Shown here: piece by piece, positions 56,111 to 63,928 of the stretch
Position numbering within the stretch: the stretch's first letter is position 1
How the letters are laid out: the number at the start of each line of letters is the position of its first letter
NCBI GenBank assembly: GCA_028874215.1
Contig: JAPPLF010000100.1
Location: forward strand, 62,001-126,000
Length of the DNA stretch: 64,000 bases
Direction: 5' to 3'
DNA from: Acidobacteriota bacterium
GTDB taxonomy: Bacteria > Acidobacteriota > UBA6911 > RPQK01 > JAJDTT01
Translations under genes and position numbers: made by a program
Notes under the pieces: model-generated
Database searches by the model: none
The model's input: only the letters and a program-made list of their open reading frames with translations
Told to the model about the DNA's origin: nothing

Positions 56111-56130
56111 AGATGACATCCCTGTCATCT
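56111..56130 (-). promoter_or_regulatory. inverted repeat upstream of bactofilin
   Basis: AGATGACA and TGTCATCT form a perfect 8-bp inverted repeat around TCCC, 36-55 nt before the bactofilin ATG. It could be an operator or the hairpin of a leader transcript. Orientation is assigned by the nearest gene only. Confidence 0.45.
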
Positions 56131-56429
56131 CCTCGTGGTCTTTCCTGCACTGGGCTGATCAGCCCGGCCCTGGGGCTGGACAATCCGAAAATACCGGCGC
56201 CGCGTCAGCCAGCCGGGACGATGTTCACGGTCGCCGCAGATACTGCGGGCTTCTGGACATCCACCCGGTACGCAACAAAAACAGAGCAGGAAACGACAAC
56301 GGATAGGGCAAAGACGTAGAAGATGCAGCCCCCCCGTTCCCGTTAGCCTCAGCGTTGAAACCAGTGGTGGATCCGCGTCGCCGTCGACCGCGGTGCTACA
56401 GCCCGATGGGCTCAAAAAGGGAACCCCGT

Positions 56430-56801
56430 ATGTCGAAGAAACCTTCTGAATTCAGTCATCACATCCGGCGTGAGGGCAATGTCGTCATTGTCGCGCTGCG
56501 GGGACATCTGGATGGCTTTGCCGCGATGGAACTAAAGCCGGCAATTGACGAACTGCTCAGCGGAGGCGCCATGTTTGTCGTCTTTGCCTGCCGTGAGCTT
56601 AGCTACACTGGCCTGATCGGCTACCGGGTCGTGCTCACCACAGCCAAGAAGCTGCAACGGCGAAAAGGGCGTTTCGCAATGTGCGGCCTGGCACCCGGCC
56701 TGAAGGAAATCTTCCAGTTGGCCGGAAGGATGAATCCGGACATTCCGATCTTCGACTCCTTGGACGAAGCTCTGGCCGCCATCAGGAATGACTGCAAGTA
56801 G
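56430..56801 (+). CDS. STAS-domain protein (anti-sigma antagonist-like)
   Basis: 123 residues with a STAS fold: HIRREGNVVIVALRGHLDGFAA, FVVFACRELSYTGLIGYRVVL and PDIPIFDSLDEALAAI. In SpoIIAA-type antagonists the loop reads D-S-S-G-L; here it is S-Y-T-G-L, so the phospho-acceptor Ser is replaced by Thr and the preceding Asp is lost. It may be switched differently or be constitutively one form. The ATG at 56430 has AAGG upstream. It is divergent from the bactofilin gene; no kinase partner is next to it. Confidence 0.78.
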   Translation: MSKKPSEFSHHIRREGNVVIVALRGHLDGFAAMELKPAIDELLSGGAMFVVFACRELSYTGLIGYRVVLTTAKKLQRRKGRFAMCGLAPGLKEIFQLAGRMNPDIPIFDSLDEALAAIRNDCK

Positions 56802-56830
56802 CCCTCGACCTTTCCCTTGATCGACGGTTG

Positions 56831-57484
56831 TTACGGGCGGCGTTCTCGATACGCTCCCGGCGTGGCGCCGACAAGTTGCTTGAACCGTTTTGTGAAGTGC
56901 GCCTGTGATGAAAACCCCAAATCGTAGGCAATTGCGGCAAGCGGGCGCCCTTTGGCAATCCAGGACTTTGCCCTTTCGATCCGGAGCTCCGTGATGTATC
57001 TGTGCGGCGCCAACCCTGTTGCGGCCTTGAAGGCGCGAGCGAAATGGAAAGGACTCAGGCAGGCCTCCTTCGCCATCGTCTCGATAGTCAGGTTTCGACC
57101 GAGATTGCATTCGATGAAATCCTTGACGCGCCGGAGGCGTTGGGGGTCGAGTGCGCCGCGGACTCCCGGCGGCGAAATCCTTGCCGACTCCAGGTTGGAA
57201 TGATGTCGGAGGACGTGAACGCCAAGAGCGGACGTCAGGTTTTCGACCAGCATTTTCCCAGCCGGCGTGGGGGCGAGCATCTCGGCGCGGATGTTAAGCG
57301 CAATCTGTTCGATCAGGGGATCTCGAAAGCCGCCATCGTAACGCAGGCTGAAAAGGACCCGCGCGGCTGCGTATTCCAGTTCCTTGCCGCACTCGTTGTC
57401 ATTGTTTGCTCTGTGTCGTGACAGTCTGGACGGATCGGGTAGAAACCGCTCCGGCCCTGCGGTGGCATTTATCTTCGGATACAA
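56831..57484 (-). CDS. AraC-family transcriptional regulator, head uncertain
   Basis: 217 residues in the open frame. The C-terminal AraC/XylS DNA-binding domain is complete: VKDFIECNLGRNLTIETMAK, LSPFHFARAFKAATGLAPHRYI, LAAIAYDLGFSSQAHFTKRFK. The N-terminal part keeps only a helical linker (DPLIEQIALNIRAEMLAPTP) and is shorter than usual, about 100 residues against 180 or so. There is no ATG or GTG at the head; the best codon is TTG at 57484, and the open frame begins only about 60 nt before it. A neighbouring frame upstream has protein-like sequence, so a frameshift that removed the sensor part is possible. Confidence 0.62.
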   Translation of the reverse strand: MYPKINATAGPERFLPDPSRLSRHRANNDNECGKELEYAAARVLFSLRYDGGFRDPLIEQIALNIRAEMLAPTPAGKMLVENLTSALGVHVLRHHSNLESARISPPGVRGALDPQRLRRVKDFIECNLGRNLTIETMAKEACLSPFHFARAFKAATGLAPHRYITELRIERAKSWIAKGRPLAAIAYDLGFSSQAHFTKRFKQLVGATPGAYRERRP

Positions 57485-57647
57485 GGGTGGGTCCCGGGAG
57501 ATCCCTGTACGCTGCGAAATCGGCCGGTGGATCGCGGCTTATCTTGAGGGGTGCGGGTTGCCCGAAACTTCTCTCGACCCGCTCCGTCCGGATCCTGGTG
57601 ATCACGGATCCGGTGAGACAGAAGGCAGCGCACGTCGCTGCCGCAGA

Positions 57648-58172
57648 CTAGATGAAATTATCTTCGTCCGTGGTGTAGACGTCGGCGGGCCGCCGGTTCC
57701 GGCCGAACCATTTTTCGACGATCGACCGGCCGGTTTGAATCAAGTCCGAAATCTGCCGTGTCGGCGCCATGATGGTGCGGTGGATGCGGTAGGTTTCCGT
57801 GGAGATCCGGTTCAGGGCCCTGTTCATCTGGGAGGCTGCTTCCTGGGCGCCTGACCGCATCTTCTCCAGGCTCCTGACGGTCTGTCCCTCGATCTCCCGG
57901 ACTGAATCGCGGACGGTGTCCGAATGTCCGGTGGCCTCGCTGGCCCATCCGGACACCATCTTCAGCACGGGAATCATTTCCTCCAATCCGTCGTCGGCCT
58001 TCCTCACTGCTCGCCGAAGCCGCCGGGACGTCCGGGTCAGTTCCTGGCAAAATGAGCCGAGACCGCGCAGTGTGGCGGTCAGCAGGAAGCTGGTGAAAAG
58101 AGTCTGCACGATGACGAGCACCGTCATGATGACGACACCGATCACCAAGGTTTGGGAGAGTTCGGACCCCAT
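57648..58172 (-). CDS. membrane-anchored coiled-coil protein
   Basis: 174 residues: an N-terminal transmembrane helix (LVIGVVIMTVLVIVQTLFTSFLL, with only Met 1-8 before it) followed by long heptad-like helices (LTRTSRRLRRAVRKADDGLE, SVREIEGQTVRSLEKMRS). The layout recalls DUF948-type proteins. No enzymatic motif. It is divergent from queG. Function unknown. Confidence 0.6.
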   Translation of the reverse strand: MGSELSQTLVIGVVIMTVLVIVQTLFTSFLLTATLRGLGSFCQELTRTSRRLRRAVRKADDGLEEMIPVLKMVSGWASEATGHSDTVRDSVREIEGQTVRSLEKMRSGAQEAASQMNRALNRISTETYRIHRTIMAPTRQISDLIQTGRSIVEKWFGRNRRPADVYTTDEDNFI

Positions 58173-58267
58173 GCCGGGAAGAAACGTATCACATGCCCCT
58201 GGGACCGGGAAGAGTTCTCTGAGGACCCTTCACCCGGACGCGGCCGGTGGTTGAGGGCCGGGCCGGG

Positions 58268-59419
58268 ATGGAACCGGATCTTCGCGCTCAGCTCACCCGC
58301 AGGATAAAGAGGAGGGCCCGCCGGCTGGGTTTTCATGGCGTAGGGGTCTCACCGGCGGACCCCGGACCCGGCGAGAAGCTCCGGGTCTGGCTGGAGCTCG
58401 GGTACCAGGGTTCCATGGCCTATCTGGAGCGCCAGGCCGAAAAAAGGCTCGATCCGGGAAGGGTCTTGCCGGGCGTCCGCTCCATGTTCTGCGTAGCCCT
58501 GGCCTATCCGCATTCCCAGCCGTTGCCCTACGACGATCCCGAGCGGGGAGTCATCTCCAGGTACGCCTCGGGGGACGACTACCACTCGGTCATGGGATCC
58601 CTCATGGCCCGGCTCCTGGAGTCGATCCGGGAGGAAGTGCCGGGAGTCGGAGCGAGATTCTACGTCGACAGCGGTCCGGTGATGGACAAGTACTGGGCGG
58701 CCCGGGCGGGTATCGGGTGGCTGGGAAAGCACACGAACCTTCTGGACCGGAAGCTGGGCTCGTGGTTTTTCCTGGGCGAGATCCTGCTGGATGTGGAGTT
58801 GGACCCTGACGAACCGGCCGTGGACCATTGCGGTTCCTGCACCCACTGCATCGACGCCTGTCCCACGGACGCCATCGTCGAACCCTACCTGCTGGACAGC
58901 CGCCGCTGCATTTCCTATCTGACCATCGAGTTGAAGGAGGATATTCCCCAGGAGCTGCGTCAGCCCATGGGCAACCTGGTCTTCGGCTGCGACATCTGCC
59001 AGGACGTCTGTCCCTGGAACCATCCGGTTCCCGATTCCTCCGTCCCCGAACTGGCCCCCCGTCCCGTCAACCGGTCGCCCGAACTCTGGGAGCTGGCCCA
59101 GTTGTCGCCGGACGAATTTCGAGAACGGTTCAGCGGCAGTCCCGTCAAGCGCGCCAAGTGGCGCGGTTTCGTCCGCAACGTGGCCGTGGCCATGGGCAAC
59201 TCCGGCAACCCCGGTCTGGCGCCGGAGTTGACGAATCTGCTGAACTCGGAGGATCCCATGGTCAGGCGCCACGCGGGTTGGGCTCTGACGCGGTTGGGCA
59301 CGGGCGAGGCGCTGGACGCTGTCCGCAGGCGTTGCTCCAAGGAGCCGGATTCTGAGACGAGAGCGGCGCTGCGAGAACTGCTCGGCGGCGAGCCGGAGGA
59401 TCCGCCGGGGGTCAGTTGA
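58268..59419 (+). CDS. queG: epoxyqueuosine reductase
   Basis: 383 residues. The last step of queuosine synthesis in tRNA: cobalamin-dependent reduction of epoxyqueuosine. YVDSGPVMDKYWAARAGIGWLGKHTN holds the catalytic Asp. Two [4Fe-4S] clusters are marked by CGSCTHCIDACP and CDICQDVCPW. The C-terminal HEAT-like region (DPMVRRHAGWALTRLG) is also typical. The ATG at 58268 has GAGGG upstream and is preferred over a GTG at 58247. Other que genes are not in the window. Confidence 0.92.
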   Translation: MEPDLRAQLTRRIKRRARRLGFHGVGVSPADPGPGEKLRVWLELGYQGSMAYLERQAEKRLDPGRVLPGVRSMFCVALAYPHSQPLPYDDPERGVISRYASGDDYHSVMGSLMARLLESIREEVPGVGARFYVDSGPVMDKYWAARAGIGWLGKHTNLLDRKLGSWFFLGEILLDVELDPDEPAVDHCGSCTHCIDACPTDAIVEPYLLDSRRCISYLTIELKEDIPQELRQPMGNLVFGCDICQDVCPWNHPVPDSSVPELAPRPVNRSPELWELAQLSPDEFRERFSGSPVKRAKWRGFVRNVAVAMGNSGNPGLAPELTNLLNSEDPMVRRHAGWALTRLGTGEALDAVRRRCSKEPDSETRAALRELLGGEPEDPPGVS

Positions 59420-59921
59420 TTCGGGTCGAGGAATGCTGTCCGACTCCGGCCGCGGCGGCGACCGGCGCCATCCTGCGCTCCAGGTCGGCCAGTTTCGTTC
59501 GGTTCGCCTCCAGCGTCTTGGGTTGGATGAGCTTGCCGGTAAACTCGACGTGCATGGTCCAAGCCTGTTCCACCTGTCCGCTGTCCGGATTCCGGTACCA
59601 GCCCGCCTCCCAGGTGCGCTTGTTGTTCAGGTCCCAGGTGATGATCTGGCCCGGCTGGTAGCTCACCCGGGTCGGAACGACGTCCAGTTCCAGGATCTGG
59701 TCGTCGGGATCCAAAGGAAGAAGGACTGCGATGTGGGCATCGGAAATCCGCTTGCGGCACGCCGCGTCGGAGTACACGGGCAGATCGGTATAAAGGACCC
59801 GATAGGGCACGACCGGCATCTGGTCGGTTTCTTCCGGGGGCGCACCTAAATGGGCAATCGTCCTGTCGGCTTCATGGGACATTTCAAGATCCTCCCAGGC
59901 CGGCTCTTCCGGCGCCGGCAT
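59412..59921 (-). CDS. hypothetical protein
   Basis: 169 residues, no recognised family. The N-terminus is acidic (PEEPAWEDLEMSHEADR), the middle beta-rich (VLYTDLPVYSDAACRKRISD, AVLLPLDPDDQILELDVVPT), and the tail Ala-rich. It has no signal peptide. The stop overlaps the queG stop by 8 nt on the opposite strand. The composition is coding-like, but start and function are unproven. Confidence 0.5.
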   Translation of the reverse strand: MPAPEEPAWEDLEMSHEADRTIAHLGAPPEETDQMPVVPYRVLYTDLPVYSDAACRKRISDAHIAVLLPLDPDDQILELDVVPTRVSYQPGQIITWDLNNKRTWEAGWYRNPDSGQVEQAWTMHVEFTGKLIQPKTLEANRTKLADLERRMAPVAAAAGVGQHSSTRIN

Positions 59922-60136
59922 GAACGCGGCGCCCGGATCTCATGTGATCGCCACCGGCCGAATCGGAGGGGAATGATAGCAGAGGGGGACCGGGAAAGAG
60001 AAAAACGGAAACAAAATAAAGAGTGTGCGCGAGCGGGTTGGTCACATGGAGGTGAGAGAGTTGCTCCCGACCTGGCCGGTGAGAGCGTCAACGGTCAGGG
60101 TTGGAACCGGGATACCCGACAATGGGTGTTGACGGC

Positions 60137-60688
60137 ATGAGCAGATTCGTCGCCATCGATTTCGAGACCGCCAATGACAGCCGGGACAGTGCGTGTTCGG
60201 TGGGTCTCGTCGTGGGCCGCGACGGCGAGATCGAGGTGTCGCGGACGTTTCTGATTCGACCGCCGGCGCCGGAGTTCAGTTTCACCTGGGTTCACGGACT
60301 CGGATGGGAGGACGTTCGCCATGCGCCCACCTTCGGCGAACTCTGGCCGACTCTCCGTCCTTGGCTCGAGAGCGCGGAGTTCGTCGCGGCTCACAACGCG
60401 CCGTTCGACAGAAGCGTCCTCCAAGCCTGTTGCGCCGTCTATGGCGTCAAGGCTCCCCGGAAGCCGTTTGTCTGCACGGTGCAGTTGGCGCGACAGCAAT
60501 GGGGAATCTACCCGACGACGCTGCCGGACGTCTGCCGGAGGCTCAGCATCCCGCTGAGTCATCACGAATCAGGATCGGACGCACAAGCGTGTGCACGCAT
60601 CGTCCTGGCCGCCCAGGCATCGGGATGGAGTCGGCGGCGACCCCGTCGCCGGCGAAAACGATTCCTCAGGTCGCGTCGAAAAGGATGA
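60137..60688 (+). CDS. DEDDh-type 3'-5' exonuclease domain protein
   Basis: About 183 residues. The exonuclease fold of the DnaQ/epsilon type: FVAIDFETANDSRDSAC (motif I Asp and Glu), VAAHNAPFDRSVL (motif II Asp), and HESGSDAQACARIVL (motif III His and Asp). The C-terminus is strongly basic (RRRPRRRRKRFLRSRRKG), suggesting nucleic-acid contact. An ATG at 60122 in the same frame is an alternative start. It lies 10 nt before a large palindrome and ATPase gene on the same strand. Confidence 0.82.
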   Translation: MSRFVAIDFETANDSRDSACSVGLVVGRDGEIEVSRTFLIRPPAPEFSFTWVHGLGWEDVRHAPTFGELWPTLRPWLESAEFVAAHNAPFDRSVLQACCAVYGVKAPRKPFVCTVQLARQQWGIYPTTLPDVCRRLSIPLSHHESGSDAQACARIVLAAQASGWSRRRPRRRRKRFLRSRRKG

Positions 60689-60697
60689 AATGAACAA

Positions 60698-60742
60698 TAA
60701 TCCTTGAAAATATGTAGGTGACCTGCCGATTTTCAAGGATTA
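60698..60742. promoter_or_regulatory. 45-bp palindrome upstream of the ATPase gene
   Basis: Arms TAATCCTTGAAAAT (60698-60711) and ATTTTCAAGGATTA (60729-60742) are perfect reverse complements over 14 bp. A nested AGGT-G-ACCT at 60716-60724 shares the same centre (60720). It lies between the exonuclease stop and the ATPase ATG, and its right arm touches the -10 box at 60741. It reads like a dimer or tetramer operator or a transcript hairpin. Confidence 0.75.
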
Positions 60743-60746
60743 TAAT
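60741..60746 (+). promoter_or_regulatory. consensus -10 box TATAAT for the ATPase gene
   Basis: TATAAT lies 8 nt before the ATG at 60755, so transcription would begin close to or at the start codon and the mRNA may be leaderless. No convincing -35 box is seen. It overlaps the palindrome end. Confidence 0.45.
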
Positions 60747-60754
60747 GTTCTGCC

Positions 60755-61930
60755 ATGCTGATCGAGCGGCCGGCCCCTTTGCGACGAATCGAAGAGGCGT
60801 TCGTCGTCCATCCGGTCGTAGCCCTGACCGGACCGCGGCAATGTGGGAAGACGACTCTCGCGCGGGTGATCGTACAGGATTCAACTTTTAGCACGTATTT
60901 CGATTTGGAAGCAGAGGTGGACCGGCGGCGTCTTGAAACGCCGGAATATTCTCTCGGCAGCCTCACCGGGCTCGTCGTCATCGACGAAGTGCAACGTCGG
61001 CCGGAGTTGTTCGAGACTCTGCGGGTGCTGGTTGACCGGCCGAATCACGCCGCGCGCTTTCTGGTGCTGGGAAGCGCCTCTCCCGTGCTGGTGAAAGGGG
61101 TGTCAGAATCGCTGGCGGGTCGCGTCGGGTTGGTCGGTCTTTCCGGATTCGATATCGGCGAGGTGGCTGCCGCATCCTGGCGCCGGCTCTGGCTGCGGGG
61201 CGGCTTTCCCCGCTCCTATTTGGCGCCTGATCTGTCGGCGTCCGCACTTTGGCGCACGAATTTCGTCAGCACTTTCCTTGAACGTGACATTCCGCAGTTG
61301 GGGATCACGATCCCAGCCGAAACCCTTCGCCGTTTCTGGACCATGATCGCCCACTACCATGGCCAGGTCTGGAACTCGGCCGAGTTGGCGCGTGCACTCG
61401 GCGCCAATCAGCGCACCGCACGCCGATACCTGGACATCCTTGCCGGAGCGTTCATGGTGCGGGTGTTGCCGCCGTGGGTTCCCAATCTCCGGAAGCGGCA
61501 GGTCAAGTCGCCCAAGGTCTACCTGCGCGATACCGGCCTGCTGCACACCCTGCTCGGCTTGACCAGCGAACAGGACGTGGCCGGACATCCCAAAGTCGGA
61601 GCGTCGTTCGAAGGATTCGCCATCGAGCAGTTGCTGGCTGTTCTGGCAACCGGCAACGTTTATTTCTGGGCCACGCACGCGGGCGCCGAACTCGATCTGC
61701 TGTTTACCCGCTCCGGCAAAAACTTCGGTGTGGAGGTCAAGCTGGCGGATGCTCCCCGCACTACCAAGTCGATGCGAGTGGCGATCGCGGACTTGCAATT
61801 GCAACATCTTTGGATCGTATACCCTGGCAACGAAACCTATTCCCTGGATGATCGGATCACGGTCCTCCCGGTCTCGCGAGTGCCCGAGTTTGCAACCGGT
61901 TTGCCTGGGGTGAGTGGCGGTTTTGGATGA
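60755..61930 (+). CDS. AAA+ ATPase with DUF4143 domain
   Basis: 391 residues. Walker A VVALTGPRQCGKTTLARV near residue 24, Walker B LVVIDEVQRRPELFETLR near 75, a sensor-type LGSASPVLVKGVSESLAGR, and the C-terminal DUF4143 region with FLERDIPQLGITIPAETLRRFW, YLRDTGLLHTLLG, FEGFAIEQLL and ELDLLFTRSGKNFGVEVK (nuclease-fold-like strand with Glu-Val-Lys). The family is often found next to toxin-antitoxin genes, and its role is not firmly known. The ATG at 60755 directly follows a -10 box. Confidence 0.88.
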   Translation: MLIERPAPLRRIEEAFVVHPVVALTGPRQCGKTTLARVIVQDSTFSTYFDLEAEVDRRRLETPEYSLGSLTGLVVIDEVQRRPELFETLRVLVDRPNHAARFLVLGSASPVLVKGVSESLAGRVGLVGLSGFDIGEVAAASWRRLWLRGGFPRSYLAPDLSASALWRTNFVSTFLERDIPQLGITIPAETLRRFWTMIAHYHGQVWNSAELARALGANQRTARRYLDILAGAFMVRVLPPWVPNLRKRQVKSPKVYLRDTGLLHTLLGLTSEQDVAGHPKVGASFEGFAIEQLLAVLATGNVYFWATHAGAELDLLFTRSGKNFGVEVKLADAPRTTKSMRVAIADLQLQHLWIVYPGNETYSLDDRITVLPVSRVPEFATGLPGVSGGFG

Positions 61931-61970
61931 GTCCATCGTCGCCGCAACAAGCCCTGAGGAGAATTTTGAC

Positions 61971-62222
61971 ATGAAGAAGAACGTCAGCGTCTATCCGTTG
62001 CGTTTGCCTGCGTCCCTGAAGGCGGCCGTCGCCGAGATCAGCAGAGAAGAGGGCACGAGCATCAATCAATTCGTGGCCATGGCCGTCGCCGAAAAGATCT
62101 CCGCCATGAAAACCGCTGAATTCTTCACCGCCCGAGGCGCCGAAGCCGATATTGAGGCGGCACGCCGCCTCCTTCGTCGTGACGGGGGCCAATCGCCGGC
62201 GCCCGATGACCACCTGGAATGA
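61971..62222 (+). CDS. ribbon-helix-helix (HicB/CopG-like) antitoxin-type protein
   Basis: 83 residues. The head MKKNVSVYPLRLPASLKAA and EEGTSINQFVAMAVAEKIS form a ribbon-helix-helix DNA-binding module of the sort used by HicB-type and CopG antitoxins, followed by a short acidic tail. GAGGAG lies 8 nt before the ATG. The gene is 40 nt behind the DUF4143 ATPase and likely on its transcript. A usual toxin partner is not seen: only a short open frame from 62206 follows. Confidence 0.78.
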   Translation: MKKNVSVYPLRLPASLKAAVAEISREEGTSINQFVAMAVAEKISAMKTAEFFTARGAEADIEAARRLLRRDGGQSPAPDDHLE

Positions 62223-62384
62223 AATTGCCGAGTTTCGTATGGCCAAAAAAAATGCGCCTAGGGATTGGCGGACGCGAAATCCGAAGCGCTTTTCGCGGAT
62301 GAATGCTGAGCTTGTCTTTCTGGAGACAAACGCTGTAGCCGGGGGCGGATTGCGGTTCCAAGGGCCGCCGCCGACCGGAAACTC

Positions 62385-63752
62385 TCAAGTCAGCCGGCCG
62401 AATCCCTGTTCCGGCAAGGGGCCCTTCAGCCTGGACTCCAGGTTGTCCTTCCGGAGGGCTTTTTTCAGGACAGCCAGGACCTCGTCCAGGGCCGCCAGGT
62501 AGCCGTCGATGACCTCGTCGGTGTGGGCCAGGGAGACGGTGAACGCTCCCGTGGACAGGTATCCGCGGTCCAGCATTTCCTGGGTCATCAGCGCCTGCAG
62601 CGCCAGACTCTTCTCGCCGTGCCCGAAGGCCATATGAGACATGGGGTATTGGCCGTGCGGCTTCATGTCGATTCCGTGCCGGCGGGCCAGTTTCCGCCAG
62701 CCGTCGTGGACCTTGGCGCCGATCCTCATGGTGTGCTCCGAGAGGCGGACCCGCTCCATCTTGCGGATGGCGGCGACGGCGGCGGCGGGTCCCACGGCGT
62801 CGGTCCAGTAGGTGCTGCTGATAAAGGAACTCTGGGCCGCCTCCATCACCTCCCGGCGGCCGATCACGGCGCCCATGGGATAGCCGTTTGAGGTGGACTT
62901 GGAATACGCGGCCAGGTCCGGCTCAACGTCCAGCGTCAGGTGGGCGCCGCCCAGGCAGAACCGCCAGCCGGCGCTGATCTCATCGATGATCATGACCGCG
63001 CCGATCCGGTCGGCCAGCTCGCGGATGCGGTGGAGGAACCCGTCTTTCGGAGGAACGTCCCGCAGCGGTTCCGTAATGATGGCGGCCAGATTGCCTCCCG
63101 TCCGGTCGATGATGGCCTCCAATTCGTCGATCCGGTTGTAGTGGAAAGGCAGGGCGGTGCCGGCCAGCGAGCGGGGAACTCCCGTCGGGTTCAGGCCCGG
63201 CATGAGCAGTCCGTCCAGGGCGTCGTGGTCCCCCAGGTTGGCCGCCAGGTACCAGTCGCTCCAGCCGTGGTAGCCGCAGAAGGCAACCGTCTCCCGCCCC
63301 GTGGCGGCCCGCGCAATGCGGACGGCGACGGACATGGTTTCACCTCCGGCGCGGGCGTAGCGCACCATGCCGGCCCAGGGGTGGAGCTCGCAGAGCAGCT
63401 CCGCCAGCTCCACCTCGGCGGGCGAGTTGAGAGTGGACATGTTTCCGCGGTCGATGGCGCCTCGAACGGCCGCGTTCACATCGGGGTCCGCGTATCCCAG
63501 CAGGCAGGCTCCCACGCAGTGGATGGTGGTGTCGTAGAAATGCCGTCCGTCCAGGTCCCAGATCTCGCATCCGCGAGCCTTGCTGAAATAGGCGGGCCAC
63601 TGCCGGGGCAGGAACCGTTCGGGCCGCTTGGAAAGCAGTTGAACTCCTCCCGGGATGAGCTTCTTGGCTTTTCGATACAGCCGTGCGCCGGTGGTTTCGG
63701 TCCAATCCACGCCGGAGTATTCCGTGATCTCTTTAACGCCGGAGTCATCCAT
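62385..63752 (-). CDS. class III aminotransferase, glutamate-1-semialdehyde mutase-like
   Basis: 455 residues, PLP-dependent fold type I. Features: TTIHCVGACLLGYADPDVN, CGYHGWSDWYLAA, MIIDEISAGWRF (Asp contacting the PLP ring) and the Schiff-base Lys in DLAAYSKSTSNGYPMG. The pattern resembles HemL-like aminotransferases that act on sugars or amino-acid derivatives. A true HemL role in haem synthesis is unlikely because the C-terminal half differs and the context gives no support. The ATG at 63752 is the first in frame. Confidence 0.84.
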   Translation of the reverse strand: MDDSGVKEITEYSGVDWTETTGARLYRKAKKLIPGGVQLLSKRPERFLPRQWPAYFSKARGCEIWDLDGRHFYDTTIHCVGACLLGYADPDVNAAVRGAIDRGNMSTLNSPAEVELAELLCELHPWAGMVRYARAGGETMSVAVRIARAATGRETVAFCGYHGWSDWYLAANLGDHDALDGLLMPGLNPTGVPRSLAGTALPFHYNRIDELEAIIDRTGGNLAAIITEPLRDVPPKDGFLHRIRELADRIGAVMIIDEISAGWRFCLGGAHLTLDVEPDLAAYSKSTSNGYPMGAVIGRREVMEAAQSSFISSTYWTDAVGPAAAVAAIRKMERVRLSEHTMRIGAKVHDGWRKLARRHGIDMKPHGQYPMSHMAFGHGEKSLALQALMTQEMLDRGYLSTGAFTVSLAHTDEVIDGYLAALDEVLAVLKKALRKDNLESRLKGPLPEQGFGRLT

Positions 63753-63915
63753 GATTCTTGCCTCGACTTTCCGTGGGCGGGCGCCTGCGACAGTTTGTGA
63801 AAGGCAAACGTTAGAACCGACTCCCGGACAAAGTCAACCGGCCCGGCCGGGGTTGAAGGAGACGGTTCACGGAATGCGGTCCGGCGGTGCTGCGGGGCGG
63901 CCCGATTCCGGTTGT

Positions 63916-63921
63916 TATAAT
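63916..63921 (+). promoter_or_regulatory. -10-like TATAAT before the right-edge gene
   Basis: TATAAT ends 7 nt before the GTG at 63929. If used, the transcript would be leaderless or nearly so. No clear -35 box. Confidence 0.35.
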
Positions 63922-63928
63922 CCGCACC

